Positions 43,401 to 52,024 are shown, numbered from the stretch's first letter. The stretch: 64,000 bases of DNA from Rhizobium pisi (GCF_003938655.1 NZ_RJJT01000008.1:186001-250000), one strand, 5' to 3'. Made by a program: numbers and translations. The notes: generated by a model from the sequence alone, not told the origin.

Positions 43401-43691
43401 GAAGCTCGTCGCATCCTGCCCGAAGCTGCCATTGGCGCGAGGTCCGACGATCTCGACCACGCGAGGCGCAGCACCGCCGACGCGGAGATAAAGGCGGCCA
43501 ATCCCGCCGAAGAGCGGCGAGCCCTGGATCTGATTGATCTGCACCGATCCTTTGTCGTCGGCATATCCGATGGCAAACAGCGTGCCGTTCGGCAAGGCCG
43601 ATATCGACAAGCCGGAGCCGTTGCTGATCGTGAACAGACCAAGCTCTTCGCGTCTCGGCATTTGCAAACTGCGCTTCGGGTCCGGGGACAT
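40410..43691 (-). CDS. GH94 1,2-beta-oligoglucan phosphorylase-like enzyme
   Basis: 1093 residues, close to the roughly 1080 of characterised 1,2-beta-oligoglucan phosphorylases. The N-terminal third is a beta-sandwich (LYLRVGGAAPRVVEIVGP), and the C-terminal (alpha/alpha)6 barrel holds EQYTGAAWGTRDACQGPIEF and YGEGDWNDSLQPADP, where the Asp of WND (about 791) is the general acid. GH94 enzymes cleave beta-glucosidic bonds with phosphate. No signal peptide, so cytosolic. Rhizobia make cyclic beta-1,2-glucan, and this enzyme would recycle its fragments. Other GH94 activities are possible. It is convergent with the GntR gene. Confidence 0.82.
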   Translation of the reverse strand: MSPDPKRSLQMPRREELGLFTISNGSGLSISALPNGTLFAIGYADDKGSVQINQIQGSPLFGGIGRLYLRVGGAAPRVVEIVGPRANGSFGQDATSFSWSGKTGDIGYNVRLELHPSETAWFWRASVRHLKKGTLPADLVLVQDVGLGDRGFLMNSEAYASQYVDHHIADHKTYGPVLMNRQNLKQSGARNPWLMQGCLDGAVAYATDAIQLVQAKDLLGDLLVGPFGASLPSERRQQETACPAIQSKSFSVPASGASATFFALFAADHPEASSDADLLRLDGLAAMESAAVDIEEAAPVRSLLQDAALLQAEPLDKKAIVRLYPERSLEERAGGKLLSFFVPDGTLNRHVVLREKELLVARRHGAIVRSGQNMLLDDSTLAATCWMQGIFAAQLTIGNTSFHKLFSVSRDPYNLTLASGLRIMADVGAGWQLLAVPSAFEMGLSDCRWIYRCADDRTITVAATVSGEDAAMQWTVSVEGRPCRFLVFGHVVLGEREYDAGGQIEFDTSGKRIRFLPDPAWLWGERYPDASYWMVSSTPDAIEEIGGDELLHTDGITRNGAFIALRSRPTQTLCFAVVGSLTDAASAERLAERYEAGVTDEAMLTPASKFWRNAIRGMTIDSTSPDLAAQATLLPWLAHDAIVHLSVPHGLEQYTGAAWGTRDACQGPIEFLLAYEHDGEAKEVLKTVFSEQYLEKGNWPQWFMLEPYSNIRAGESHGDIVVWPLKALCDYIEATGDLAILDEKVSWRDENTMQKAPEADTIAIHVEKLLDTVRGQFIPGTHLIRYGEGDWNDSLQPADPHLRDWMVSSWTVALLYEQVVRYSVILRRLGHDERGKALRKIATAMRRDFNRHLIRDGIVAGYGIFDPEHDGVELLLHPSDKRTGLHFSLISMTQAMLGGLFTPVQRHDHMKLIEEHLLFPDGVRLMEKPATYAGGPETLFRRAESSSFFGREIGLMYVHAHLRYCETLALEAEAEELWKAIAVVNPIAVTSALPHASLRQRNTYFSSSDAAFHDRYQAAAKWERVKAGKIAVDGGWRIYSSGPGLYTRSIVENILGFKRRFGRRKHKPLLPAAHASVDLQTDHAAWRRMMMKP

Positions 43692-44149
43692 TGGGGTTCT
43701 CGTCGATTGGCATCAGAGGGAATCGAAGGATGACGCAAAATAATTGTAGGAAATCTTACCGGCGATCCGGCGATCGGCAATCTATCACAGGTGACGAACT
43801 CACATTAGAACGAAACAAACACTGGTCTAAAGCGAGGCAGATAGGCAACGGGAGTTCCGTCTGCCACCCCAATCAAGCGCACGATAAACGTGTTTCAGCT
43901 GTCGCACATGCCCGTGTGAAACAGAGCGCTTCACTGCGTCTACACCGCTGTGTTCTGCTTCGGTATTTGGAGCATGCCCCCAGTCAATCGCGCACTGGTC
44001 TGGCTCGTGTTGGCGAAGGTCGAGTGTAGCCGTACATCCCTTCGAACGGTGCAATACAAGCCGCATTCATGGGTGTTTCCAACAAGACGCTTTTTGCTTG
44101 GCGAATTAGCGTGACTCTAGGTAAGACCCTCTCATTGAGAGAGGGCAAC
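43692..44149. other. 458-bp gene-free gap upstream of the phosphorylase and secreted-protein genes
   Basis: No protein, RNA gene or repeat was recognised. It is visibly richer in A and T than its surroundings. It must hold the promoter of the GH94 gene on the minus strand and that of the secreted-protein gene on the plus strand. Open frames inside it look random. Confidence 0.5.
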
Positions 44150-44560
44150 ATGCGAAAATTATTATCGATTCTATTCAGCTCAGTTATTTTGGCGGGAACA
44201 GCGCACGCTCAAGCGAGAGTCCAGGCCACCCACAGCAACCGCTTGATCGAGAGCTATCGCGCCTATATTGGCGACGCTGATCTTTACAATTCAAATGGGG
44301 TTAGACTTACCCAACCGTGGCAGATCATCCGACAAGACCGGGCGAATTTCCATCAGTACCATGTGCGCGATTCTGACGATCAATCAGACTCATTCTTTGC
44401 CGATCCGGTAAATCGCCAAGCTCTGGAGCAGATGCTGCGGAACGGAACGATGACGCGAGAGGCCGCCAATATGATCGTACGTGGCAACGTGTGGATTGAC
44501 GTTGATATCTACGGTGGCCAAGGGACCGGTCGATGGATCGACGTTTCTGTATCTGATTGA
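44150..44560 (+). CDS. Small secreted hypothetical protein
   Basis: 136 residues. MRKLLSILFSSVILAGTAHA is a Sec signal peptide with an AHA-Q type cleavage site; mature protein about 116 residues, no Cys, polar, ending WIDVSVSD. GAGAGAGGG precedes ATG at 44150; the frame extends 27 codons upstream without a plausible start. No family recognised. Lower GC than neighbours and flanked by gene-poor sequence, so it may be an acquired gene. Probably periplasmic. Confidence 0.6.
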   Translation: MRKLLSILFSSVILAGTAHAQARVQATHSNRLIESYRAYIGDADLYNSNGVRLTQPWQIIRQDRANFHQYHVRDSDDQSDSFFADPVNRQALEQMLRNGTMTREAANMIVRGNVWIDVDIYGGQGTGRWIDVSVSD

Positions 44561-44595
44561 TATTTCCCGTAGCCGGTAGCCGCGTCGACGCATGG

Positions 44596-44628
44596 CCATA
44601 TTTTGCGGCAGCTTGCTGCAAAATATGG
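44596..44628 (+). terminator. Strong hairpin after the secreted-protein gene
   Basis: A perfect 11-bp stem CCATATTTTGC/GCAAAATATGG with an 11-base loop. The A/T-rich arms make it a plausible bidirectional terminator, separating the gene from the convergent DHA2 exporter. Confidence 0.6.
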
Positions 44629-44765
44629 ATCGTTGCCTCGTGCACCACGGATATCATTGTGATGGAGCTGACCTGATCGCCTGCAAGGTTCGCTATTGAT
44701 GAGACACCTCTCGTGAAATCAATAGGTTAGGTGATTTTTCTTAGGCCGGGCTCGTCACGTGGATC

Positions 44766-46307
44766 TCATGCCGGCGCCGGGCGCCGGGCGAAAGGCACGG
44801 AGAGCAGGGCGCAGCCGGTCAGGACGGCGACTACCATCCAGGCCTCGTTGATGGCCTGGACGCTTGCCGCCGTCTGGACCAGGGGATCGAGCATCGCCGT
44901 CGTATCCGCATCGAAGCTGCCGCTATGTCCCGATATGGTCTGAACAGGCGCGCCGACGAATGCCGCGGCCCCGACGTCGCCGGCCTGGAGGCGAGCCCAG
45001 AGGTCTTGTCCCATCGGTTCCGAGCGGGTGTAGATGATGGTGTCGATGAGGGCGATGCCGATTGCCCCGCCGAGATTGCGCATCAGGTTGAAAAGACCGC
45101 TGGCATCGGGAATGCGATCCGGCGGAAGCGTATCGAGCGCCAGCCGCGTCGGTGGCAGCAGGCAGAACATGATGGCGACGCCGCGCACGATCTGCGGCCA
45201 GAACATCGCGTCATAGTCCGAACGGGGATCCTGAAAGGCGCTCATCCCGACGCCGATTGCAAAGAGCGTGAAACCGACGGCCGACAGCAGGCGCGCATCC
45301 ATGCGCTTCTCCAGCGCCACCGCGATCGGCGCCGTGACCAGCTGCGCGATGCCGGTGACCAGCATCGTCATGCCGATCTCAAGCGCATCATGCCCCCTGA
45401 TGAAAGCGAGGAAGACCGGCATGAGATAGACCGAACCGAAGAGGCCGATGCCGAGGACGAAGCTCAGCACCGAGCCGACGAGGAAATTGCGGTCGCCGAA
45501 ATTGCCGAGATCGACGATCGGCCTGTCTCTGCGCAGCGTTCGCCAGACGAAAATGCTTCCCGATGCAAGACACACTGTCAGCAGGCTGAGGACATAGGCC
45601 GAGATCCAGCCGCTCGTCGGTGCTTCCTTCAGGCTGAGTTCTAGGGTCGTCAGCGCAGTCGCCATCAGCAGCAGCGACGGGCCGTCGAGATGTCCGAGCT
45701 CGGACGGATCGGGCGCCTGCCGCAGCAGGAAGCGTGCCGCGACGATGGCCGAGGCGATGCCGGGGATGACGTTGATCAGGAACAGCCAGTGCCAGGAATA
45801 GGTCTGGGTCAGCCATCCGCCGACGATCGGCCCGACGGTCGGCGCCAGCACCGCAAGCACGCCGGCAATCGTCGTAGCCAGAGCCTGGCGCTCGTTCGGG
45901 AAGAGGATGAAGACGGCTGAGAATACCGAAGGGATCAGCGTTCCGCCGGAAAAGCCCTGAAGCACGCGCCAGGCCACCAGCTCGCCGAAGTTGCCGCTTG
46001 CCGCACAGCCGGCGGAGGCGGCGACGAACAGGCTGATGGCGACGACGAACAGCCATCGCATGGTCAGCAGCCGCGTCAGGAGGCCGGTCAGCGGGATCGC
46101 CACCACTTCGGCGATGAGATAGGCCGTCTGTATCCAGCTCATCTGATCCGGACCGATATCCAGAGCGGACTGGATGGTCGGCAGCGACGTCGCCACCACC
46201 TGGACGTCGAGAATCGCCATGAACATGCCGACGCACATGGCCATGAAGCCGAGCCAGACAATGGCGGGCGCTTTGTCAGGACGGGCAGGCCCCGGTCGTT
46301 CCAGCAT
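44766..46307 (-). CDS. DHA2-family MFS multidrug exporter (EmrB/QacA type)
   Basis: 513 residues with 14 hydrophobic segments. The N-terminal DHA2 motif AILDVQVVATSLPTIQSALD, motif C-like GVLAVLAPTVGPIVGGWLTQ, and a Pro/Gly-rich LMRNLGGAIGIALIDTIIY are typical. It would pump drugs or toxic metabolites out using the proton gradient. No emrA-like adaptor is adjacent. It is transcribed away from the peptide-type ABC operon across a 315-bp gap. Confidence 0.88.
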   Translation of the reverse strand: MLERPGPARPDKAPAIVWLGFMAMCVGMFMAILDVQVVATSLPTIQSALDIGPDQMSWIQTAYLIAEVVAIPLTGLLTRLLTMRWLFVVAISLFVAASAGCAASGNFGELVAWRVLQGFSGGTLIPSVFSAVFILFPNERQALATTIAGVLAVLAPTVGPIVGGWLTQTYSWHWLFLINVIPGIASAIVAARFLLRQAPDPSELGHLDGPSLLLMATALTTLELSLKEAPTSGWISAYVLSLLTVCLASGSIFVWRTLRRDRPIVDLGNFGDRNFLVGSVLSFVLGIGLFGSVYLMPVFLAFIRGHDALEIGMTMLVTGIAQLVTAPIAVALEKRMDARLLSAVGFTLFAIGVGMSAFQDPRSDYDAMFWPQIVRGVAIMFCLLPPTRLALDTLPPDRIPDASGLFNLMRNLGGAIGIALIDTIIYTRSEPMGQDLWARLQAGDVGAAAFVGAPVQTISGHSGSFDADTTAMLDPLVQTAASVQAINEAWMVVAVLTGCALLSVPFARRPAPA

Positions 46308-46576
46308 GCGATGATCCCACGAGTACGGTATTCTCCGCCCCGATGCGAATATTCAAGCTCGATCGGCATGCCGGAGACAAAGGGCAGACCGCGATCTCGT
46401 CGATGCCGACACCATAGTTCGGATGAGGACGGAAGCGATAGGGACCTGCCAACAGAAATCCGTCACCCCGGCCAAAACCATGCAGGTTGAATTCTGCCGA
46501 GAACCGTCCACCCAGGCGCTGCAGAAATTTGAGATCAGCAATTGACGGGTCGGCTGGAAACTGACTATCAATATTA
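46308..46576 (-). other. Coding-like remnant upstream of the DHA2 exporter
   Basis: On the minus strand a frame without a start codon reads like protein (LQRLGGRFSAEFNLHGFG, GDGFLLAGPYRFRPHPNYG, VGIDEIAVCPL) before a likely shift into another frame (MPIELEYSHRGGEYRTRGI). It has no recognised family. It may be the end of a degraded gene; it could also be chance. Confidence 0.25.
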
Positions 46577-46589
46577 AATCAATTTGATT
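46577..46589. promoter_or_regulatory. 13-bp perfect palindrome before the peptide-type ABC operon
   Basis: AATCAATTTGATT lies 34 bases before the ATG of the binding-protein gene in an AT-rich stretch. It is a probable operator for an unidentified regulator of the importer/hexosaminidase operon. Confidence 0.4.
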
Positions 46590-46622
46590 GACTTCAAAAA
46601 TAATAACGAGGGGAACATCGAA

Positions 46623-48314
46623 ATGAGTTCGAGCAAGCGCGTATTCCGCGACATTTTCGTGCATGCAGGCTGGGCGACGGCAACGGCCCTGACGACGCTC
46701 ATCGCCTTCGGAGCGGGCAAAGCGGCCGCAGAGTCGGTGCTGACGATGCATATCGAGGAGCAGACCAGCTGGGTGCAGAACTTCAATCCGTTCGACCTTG
46801 CCGGGCGCCGGCAAAGCACGATGGATTTCATCTACGAGCCGCTGGTCATCTTCAATGCGGAGGACGGCGGAAAGCCGGTTTTTCGTCTGGCGACCGACTA
46901 TAAATTCTCCGAGGACATGAAATCGGTCACCTATACGCTACGGTCAGGCGTGAAATGGTCAGACGGGCAGCCGCTGACATCGGCCGACGTGAAATACACG
47001 ATCGATCTCATGCTGAAGAACCCGGCGCTTGACACCGTCGGCGTCGGCGAGACCGTTGCATCAGTCGAGACGCCGTCGGCGACCGAGGTCAAGATCAATC
47101 TCAAGGCCGTAAACTCCGATTTCCCGGAAACGCTTGCAGATCTCGCGGTCGTTCCCGAACATATCTGGAAGGATGTCTGCGATCCTGTTGCCTTCAAGAA
47201 CGAGAAGCCTGTGGGGTCCGGTCCGATGACGGAGCTGCGCCGTTTCACGCCGCAGGTCTATGAGCAGTGCCGCAATCCGAACTATTGGGATGCAGCCTCG
47301 CTGCATGTCGATTGCCTCAGGCTGCCGCAGATCTCGGGCAACGACCAGATGCTTGCCATTCTCCCCGAAGGCAACATGGACTGGATCGGATCCTTCATCC
47401 CGCAGATCGACAAGACCTTCGTCGCGCTTGATGCCGATCATAACGGCTACTGGCAGCCGCCGGCCGAGACCGTCGCCTTCCAGATGAATTTCAAGAGCGG
47501 CAATGAAGGCAATCTCGAAGCCTATAAGGACCTGAACTTCCGCCATGCCTTCAGCCTCGCCATGGACCGCGCCTCCATGGTCGATATCGCAGGCTTCGGC
47601 TATCCCGTCGTCAACGAGCATGCGACCGGCCTGCCGCCGCGCTTCGAGACCTGGCGCAACAAAAATGCGGAAGGCGACAAGGATGCCTTCATGGGTTTCG
47701 ATACCAAGAAGGCCAGCAAGATTCTCGACGATGCCGGCTACAAGAAGGGCGCCGACGGCTTCCGCACGACGCCGAGCGGCAAGCCGATCGCCTTCCCGAT
47801 CATCGTTCCGAACGGCTGGACGGACTGGATCGATGCGGTGCAGATCGCGGTTGAAGGCCTGCGCGCCGCCGGCATCAACGCTTCCGTCGCCACACCCGAA
47901 TATGAGCAATGGCGCAAGCAGATCATCGACGGCAGCTTCGAAGTCGTCATGAATTCCCGCGCCGACGGCGCAACGCCGTTCCGCGGCTACTACCAGAGCC
48001 TTTCGACCGCCTATGGCGGGCGCATCACCGGCGCGCCGTCGCGCTATTCGAACCCGAAGCTCGACGCTCTTTTCGATCAGTATCTGAAGGCGACGTCGGA
48101 TGACGATCACAAGAAGATCTTCAACGACATCCAGATGTTGATCGCCGACGATTTCCCCGTCGTGCCCGTCTTCAACGGACCGACCTGGTACCAGTTCTCC
48201 AGCAAGCGCTTCACCGGCTGGGTTACCGACAAGGAGCCCGTCATGAATCCGGAGGATCATGACAACAACCGCATGCGCCTGATGCATCTGCTGCGCCTCA
48301 AGCCGGTCAGCTGA
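46623..48314 (+). CDS. ABC transporter substrate-binding protein, peptide/oligosaccharide family 5
   Basis: 563 residues, SBP family 5 (OppA/DppA type). An N-terminal signal (WATATALTTLIAFGAGKAAA) precedes ESVLTMHIEEQTSWVQNFNP; YTLRSGVKWSDGQPLTSADV is the family signature. ATG at 46623 with GAGGGG 8-9 bases upstream is chosen over a Met 13 codons earlier. It is the first gene of a six-gene operon ending in a hexosaminidase, so the ligand is probably a GlcNAc-containing oligosaccharide rather than a peptide. Periplasmic. Confidence 0.87.
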   Translation: MSSSKRVFRDIFVHAGWATATALTTLIAFGAGKAAAESVLTMHIEEQTSWVQNFNPFDLAGRRQSTMDFIYEPLVIFNAEDGGKPVFRLATDYKFSEDMKSVTYTLRSGVKWSDGQPLTSADVKYTIDLMLKNPALDTVGVGETVASVETPSATEVKINLKAVNSDFPETLADLAVVPEHIWKDVCDPVAFKNEKPVGSGPMTELRRFTPQVYEQCRNPNYWDAASLHVDCLRLPQISGNDQMLAILPEGNMDWIGSFIPQIDKTFVALDADHNGYWQPPAETVAFQMNFKSGNEGNLEAYKDLNFRHAFSLAMDRASMVDIAGFGYPVVNEHATGLPPRFETWRNKNAEGDKDAFMGFDTKKASKILDDAGYKKGADGFRTTPSGKPIAFPIIVPNGWTDWIDAVQIAVEGLRAAGINASVATPEYEQWRKQIIDGSFEVVMNSRADGATPFRGYYQSLSTAYGGRITGAPSRYSNPKLDALFDQYLKATSDDDHKKIFNDIQMLIADDFPVVPVFNGPTWYQFSSKRFTGWVTDKEPVMNPEDHDNNRMRLMHLLRLKPVS

Positions 48315-48333
48315 GTCTGACGAGGGAGCGGAA

Positions 48334-49314
48334 ATGCGCGTTTCGAGCCGGCGCCTTGGCGTCTATGCGGTCGCCCTGGCGTTCGCCATCGTCGTGAACT
48401 TCATTCTTCCCCGGCTCATGCCGGGGAGCCCGGTCGATGCCATGGTCGCCCAGCTCGGTCCACGGGCGACGCCGGCCGCGGTCGAGGCGATCAAGGCGCG
48501 CTTCGGCGCGGTCGACCAGCCGATGCTCTGGCAATTCGTCGATTACCTCAAGGGGCTTGCTACCTTGGATCTCGGCGTCTCGGTCAAATATTATCCCCAG
48601 ACCGTCGTCCAGGTTCTCGGCCGTTCGACGCTCTGGACGGTCTTCCTCGTCACGACCGCGATCGTCTTTTCGCTCTGCGTCGGCGTCGTGCTGGGCGCGG
48701 TTTCGGCCTGGCGCCGCGGCGGGCGTTTCGACACGATTGTCTCGCCGCTCTCGGTGATCATGATATCGGTGCCGCCGGTCATCGTGGCGCTGACGACGCT
48801 TTTCGTCTTCGCAGTGTCGTTGCGCTGGTTTCCGGTGGGCTACGCTTACGATCCGAACCTCGATCCCTCATTCAATTTCACATTCGTTGGCAGCGTGTTC
48901 ATCCATGCGATCCTGCCGGTCCTGACGCTTTCACCGTTCCTGATCGGCGAATTCCAGACGACGATGCGCTCGTCGATGATCTCGGTGCTCGGCGAGGACT
49001 ATGTGACCATGGGCCGCGCCAAGGGGCTCAGCCACCTCACAGTCATGTTCAGCTACGGCGCGCGCAACGCCATGCTTCCCGTGCTGACCAACCTGGCGCT
49101 GATGCTCGGCGCCGTCTTCGGCGGCTCGATCGTCACCGAGATCGTCTTCAACTATCCCGGCTTGGGATTGACCCTCTATACCGCAAGCATCGCCCGCGAT
49201 TATCCCGTCATCCAGGGACAGTTGCTGCTGATGACACTCGCGACCCTCGGCGCCAATTTCCTCGTCGACATCATCTACGGGCTCGTCGATCCCAGATTGC
49301 GGGAGGCCGTTTAA
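48334..49314 (+). CDS. ABC transporter permease, DppB-like
   Basis: 326 residues with 6 membrane segments. The N-terminus LRRLG-type start (SRRLGVYAVALAFAIVVNFI) and LMPGSPVDAMVAQLGPRATP are DppB hallmarks, as is the EAA loop with GRAKGLSH. It forms the channel with the next gene, with whose start codon its TAA overlaps by one base. Confidence 0.9.
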   Translation: MRVSSRRLGVYAVALAFAIVVNFILPRLMPGSPVDAMVAQLGPRATPAAVEAIKARFGAVDQPMLWQFVDYLKGLATLDLGVSVKYYPQTVVQVLGRSTLWTVFLVTTAIVFSLCVGVVLGAVSAWRRGGRFDTIVSPLSVIMISVPPVIVALTTLFVFAVSLRWFPVGYAYDPNLDPSFNFTFVGSVFIHAILPVLTLSPFLIGEFQTTMRSSMISVLGEDYVTMGRAKGLSHLTVMFSYGARNAMLPVLTNLALMLGAVFGGSIVTEIVFNYPGLGLTLYTASIARDYPVIQGQLLLMTLATLGANFLVDIIYGLVDPRLREAV

Positions 49315-50216
49315 TGAGCTTCACGCCGTGGCCTATCCTCAAGCAGAAGAAGGCGCTCGCCGGTCTCATCATCATTGCCGTCCTGTGGCTGATGGCACTA
49401 TTTGCGCCGGTGATCGCGCCCGGCGAGCCCGGCGCGCGCGTTGGCCGCTCGCATCAGCCTCCGTCAATCGAACATGTCATGGGCACCACCAAGATGGGGC
49501 GGGATGTCTATCGCCAGTTCGTCTGGGGCGCCCGCAGCTCTCTGTCCGTCGGTTTCGCCACGGGGATCGCCATCACCGTTCTCGGCACCGCGATCGGCCT
49601 TGTCGCCGGCTATGCCGGAGGCAGGACGGATGCCGTGCTCGATCTTGCGACGAATGCCGTGCTGGTCGTCCCGAACATGCCGCTTCTGATTCTGCTCGCC
49701 TCCTTTGCCGGTACGGTGGGACCGATGACGATCATGACGATCATCGCGCTGACCTCCTGGCCCTGGGGCGCCCGCATGACGCGTTCGCAGACAATGGCGT
49801 TGCGCAATCGCGATTTCGTCACGGCCTCCAAGATGATCGGAGAACCGGCCTGGCGCCTCATCTTCGTGGAAATCCTGCCGAACCTGACGACGCTGATCGG
49901 GATCAACCTCGTCGGCAGCATCATCTACGCAATCGTCGCCCAGACGACGCTCGAATATCTCGGCTTCGGCGATCCGCTGAAAGTCTCCTGGGGCACCATG
50001 CTCTACAATGCCCAGAATTCCTCGGCGATCATGGTCGGCGCGTGGTGGGACATCGGGGTACCAGCGCTCGGCATCGCGGTGACGGGGCTCGGCCTTGCGC
50101 TTTTGAATTTCACCTTCGACGAGATCGCCAACCCGCAGCTTCGCTCCGGCCCGGCGCTGACGCGCTGGTTCCGCCTCACCCGCGCCCGCAACAGGGAACT
50201 GGAGCTCGGCCGATGA
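49314..50216 (+). CDS. ABC transporter permease, DppC-like
   Basis: 300 residues. N-terminal membrane segment ALAGLIIIAVLWLMALFAPV, then GTTKMGRDVYRQFVWGARSS (DppC motif) and an EAA loop ASKMIGEPAWRLIFVEILPN. It ends with an amphipathic C-terminus (WFRLTRARNRELELG). Translation is coupled to both neighbours (1-base and 4-base overlaps). Confidence 0.9.
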   Translation: MSFTPWPILKQKKALAGLIIIAVLWLMALFAPVIAPGEPGARVGRSHQPPSIEHVMGTTKMGRDVYRQFVWGARSSLSVGFATGIAITVLGTAIGLVAGYAGGRTDAVLDLATNAVLVVPNMPLLILLASFAGTVGPMTIMTIIALTSWPWGARMTRSQTMALRNRDFVTASKMIGEPAWRLIFVEILPNLTTLIGINLVGSIIYAIVAQTTLEYLGFGDPLKVSWGTMLYNAQNSSAIMVGAWWDIGVPALGIAVTGLGLALLNFTFDEIANPQLRSGPALTRWFRLTRARNRELELGR

Positions 50217-51028
50217 GCGACAATCTTCTTGAGATCGAAAAGCTCAATGTCGACTATCTCGTCGACAAGGGAGAATTCCGCGCCGTCAAGGACGTCTCCT
50301 TCCATATCGGCCGCGGCGAGATCTTCGGGCTTGCCGGGGAATCCGGCTGCGGCAAGAGCACGATCGCTTATGCCATCACGCGTCTTTCCAAGGCGCCCGC
50401 CTGGATCAGCGGCGGCAGCATCCGGCTTACCGGACAGGATCTCCTGAGGCTGCCGGAACGCGAGCTGCAGAAAATCCGCTGGAAGCGCATCGGCATGGTC
50501 TTCCAGAGCGCGATGAATTCGCTCAATCCGCTGATGCGGGTCGAGGCGCAATTCCATGACGTTCTGCGCCGGCACACCGGTTGTTCGCATGAGGAATCCA
50601 GAGCCCGGGCCGAGGAGATGTTCCGCCTCGTCGGCATTCCCACGCATCGCATCGGCGATTATCCGCACCAATTCTCCGGCGGCATGCGCCAGCGCATCGT
50701 CATCGCGATCTGCCTGGCGCTAAGACCGGAACTCATCATCATGGACGAGCCGACGACGGCGCTCGACGTGGTCGTGCAGCGGGAGATCCTCGAACAGGTC
50801 GTCGATCTGCAGCGGAGCTATGGTTTCTCGGTGCTCTTCATCACCCATGACCTGCATCTGATGGCGCAGCTCTGCCAGCGCATCGGTGTCATGCTGAAGG
50901 GTGAACTCGTCGAAGTGGGGGACGTTCGCCAGGTCGCCCAGGCGCCGCGGCACGAATATACCAAGAAGCTCTGGAATGCCATTCCACAGCTTCCCGGCAA
51001 TCCGCATCTATCGGGAGTCGTGGCATGA
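50213..51028 (+). CDS. ABC transporter ATP-binding protein, DppD-like
   Basis: 271 residues. Walker A AGESGCGKSTIA, Q-loop GMVFQSAMNSLNPLM, signature FSGGMRQRIVIAICLA, Walker B LIIMDEPTTALD, switch His in LFITHDLHL. It is shorter than typical OppD/DppD (about 320-330) because the C-terminal oligopeptide-transporter extension with its Cys cluster is missing; that extension is not universal in sugar-type members. The start overlaps the permease stop. Confidence 0.9.
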   Translation: MSDNLLEIEKLNVDYLVDKGEFRAVKDVSFHIGRGEIFGLAGESGCGKSTIAYAITRLSKAPAWISGGSIRLTGQDLLRLPERELQKIRWKRIGMVFQSAMNSLNPLMRVEAQFHDVLRRHTGCSHEESRARAEEMFRLVGIPTHRIGDYPHQFSGGMRQRIVIAICLALRPELIIMDEPTTALDVVVQREILEQVVDLQRSYGFSVLFITHDLHLMAQLCQRIGVMLKGELVEVGDVRQVAQAPRHEYTKKLWNAIPQLPGNPHLSGVVA

Positions 51029-51945
51029 AAGCGGAGGCAAGTCCGGTCGTCGCCGAAGCCGTGATCCGGCTTGAGGACATCACGCGCAATTTCGGTCCGG
51101 TGCGCGCGCTGAAAGGCGTATCCTTCTCACTCGTTCCCGGTCGGGCATTGGCGCTCGTCGGTGAATCCGGCTGCGGCAAGACGACCTGCGCCCGCATCAT
51201 CGCCCGGTTGGACAAACCGACGGGCGGCAGGCTGTTTTTCCGCGGGCAGGAACTCCGCGGCGAAGCGAAGGACGAGCATCGGTACCGCCGGGAGGTGCAG
51301 ATGGTCTTCCAGGATCCGTTCTCCTCGCTCAATCCGGCCTTCACGGTCAGCCATCATCTGGCGCGGCCTCTGCAACTGCATCGACAGAGCGGCTCCGGGG
51401 CGGATCTTGCCGGAGAGATTGCCCGCCTGCTGGCAAGCGTCGGGCTGGAGCCTGATCTGACCCGGCAGAAATTCCCGCATGAACTTTCGGGCGGGCAGCG
51501 CCAGCGCGTCAACATCGCCCGTGCGCTTGCCGTCGCACCCAGCGTGCTGGTCGCCGACGAACCGACCTCGATGCTCGATGTCTCTATCCGCAAGGATATT
51601 CTCGATCTGCTCGCCAGAGTGAAACGCGAGAACGATCTCGCCATGCTCTACATTACCCACGACATCGCGACGGCAGCGCATGTGGCCGAGGAGATCGTCG
51701 TCATGTTCGCCGGCCAGATGGTCGAATGGGGCGACACCGATACGGTTCTCTCCGATCCCCGCCATCCCTATACGCGGCTATTGCTTTCCGCCGTTCCCGA
51801 CGGCAGCCGGCCGTTCGTGACGGGTGGGAGCGCGCGTTTCCTCGAACAGGCGGAAAAGGTACGCTCGCTGTGCCGTCCTGAATCGATCGTCATCGAACAG
51901 GTCGGCCCCAATCATTTCATACGCGCGCTCGGCGTTCCCGGTTGA
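51025..51945 (+). CDS. ABC transporter ATP-binding protein, DppF-like
   Basis: 306 residues. Walker A GESGCGKTTCARI, MVFQDPFSSLNPAF, signature LSGGQRQRVNIARALA, Walker B VLVADEPTSMLD and switch His in LYITHDIATA. Part of the oligopeptide C-terminal extension is retained (SDPRHPYTRLLLSAVPDGS). It overlaps the previous gene by 4 bases and is followed after 79 bp by the hexosaminidase. Confidence 0.9.
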   Translation: MKAEASPVVAEAVIRLEDITRNFGPVRALKGVSFSLVPGRALALVGESGCGKTTCARIIARLDKPTGGRLFFRGQELRGEAKDEHRYRREVQMVFQDPFSSLNPAFTVSHHLARPLQLHRQSGSGADLAGEIARLLASVGLEPDLTRQKFPHELSGGQRQRVNIARALAVAPSVLVADEPTSMLDVSIRKDILDLLARVKRENDLAMLYITHDIATAAHVAEEIVVMFAGQMVEWGDTDTVLSDPRHPYTRLLLSAVPDGSRPFVTGGSARFLEQAEKVRSLCRPESIVIEQVGPNHFIRALGVPG

Positions 51946-52024
51946 AGGATGCCGGAATGCTCAAGACCTGATTTTCAAAAGCCCGATCGTCAAAAGGGCC
52001 GATCTTCAAAAGGAAAGAGTGACC

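Noticed and set aside
43691..44029. Plus-strand frame in the gap before the secreted-protein gene
   Set aside because: No ribosome site, no motif, basic random-looking sequence.
49328..50212. Upstream in-frame extension of the DppD-like ATPase
   Set aside because: Lies over the DppC-like permease in another frame; the ABC domain starts at 50213.
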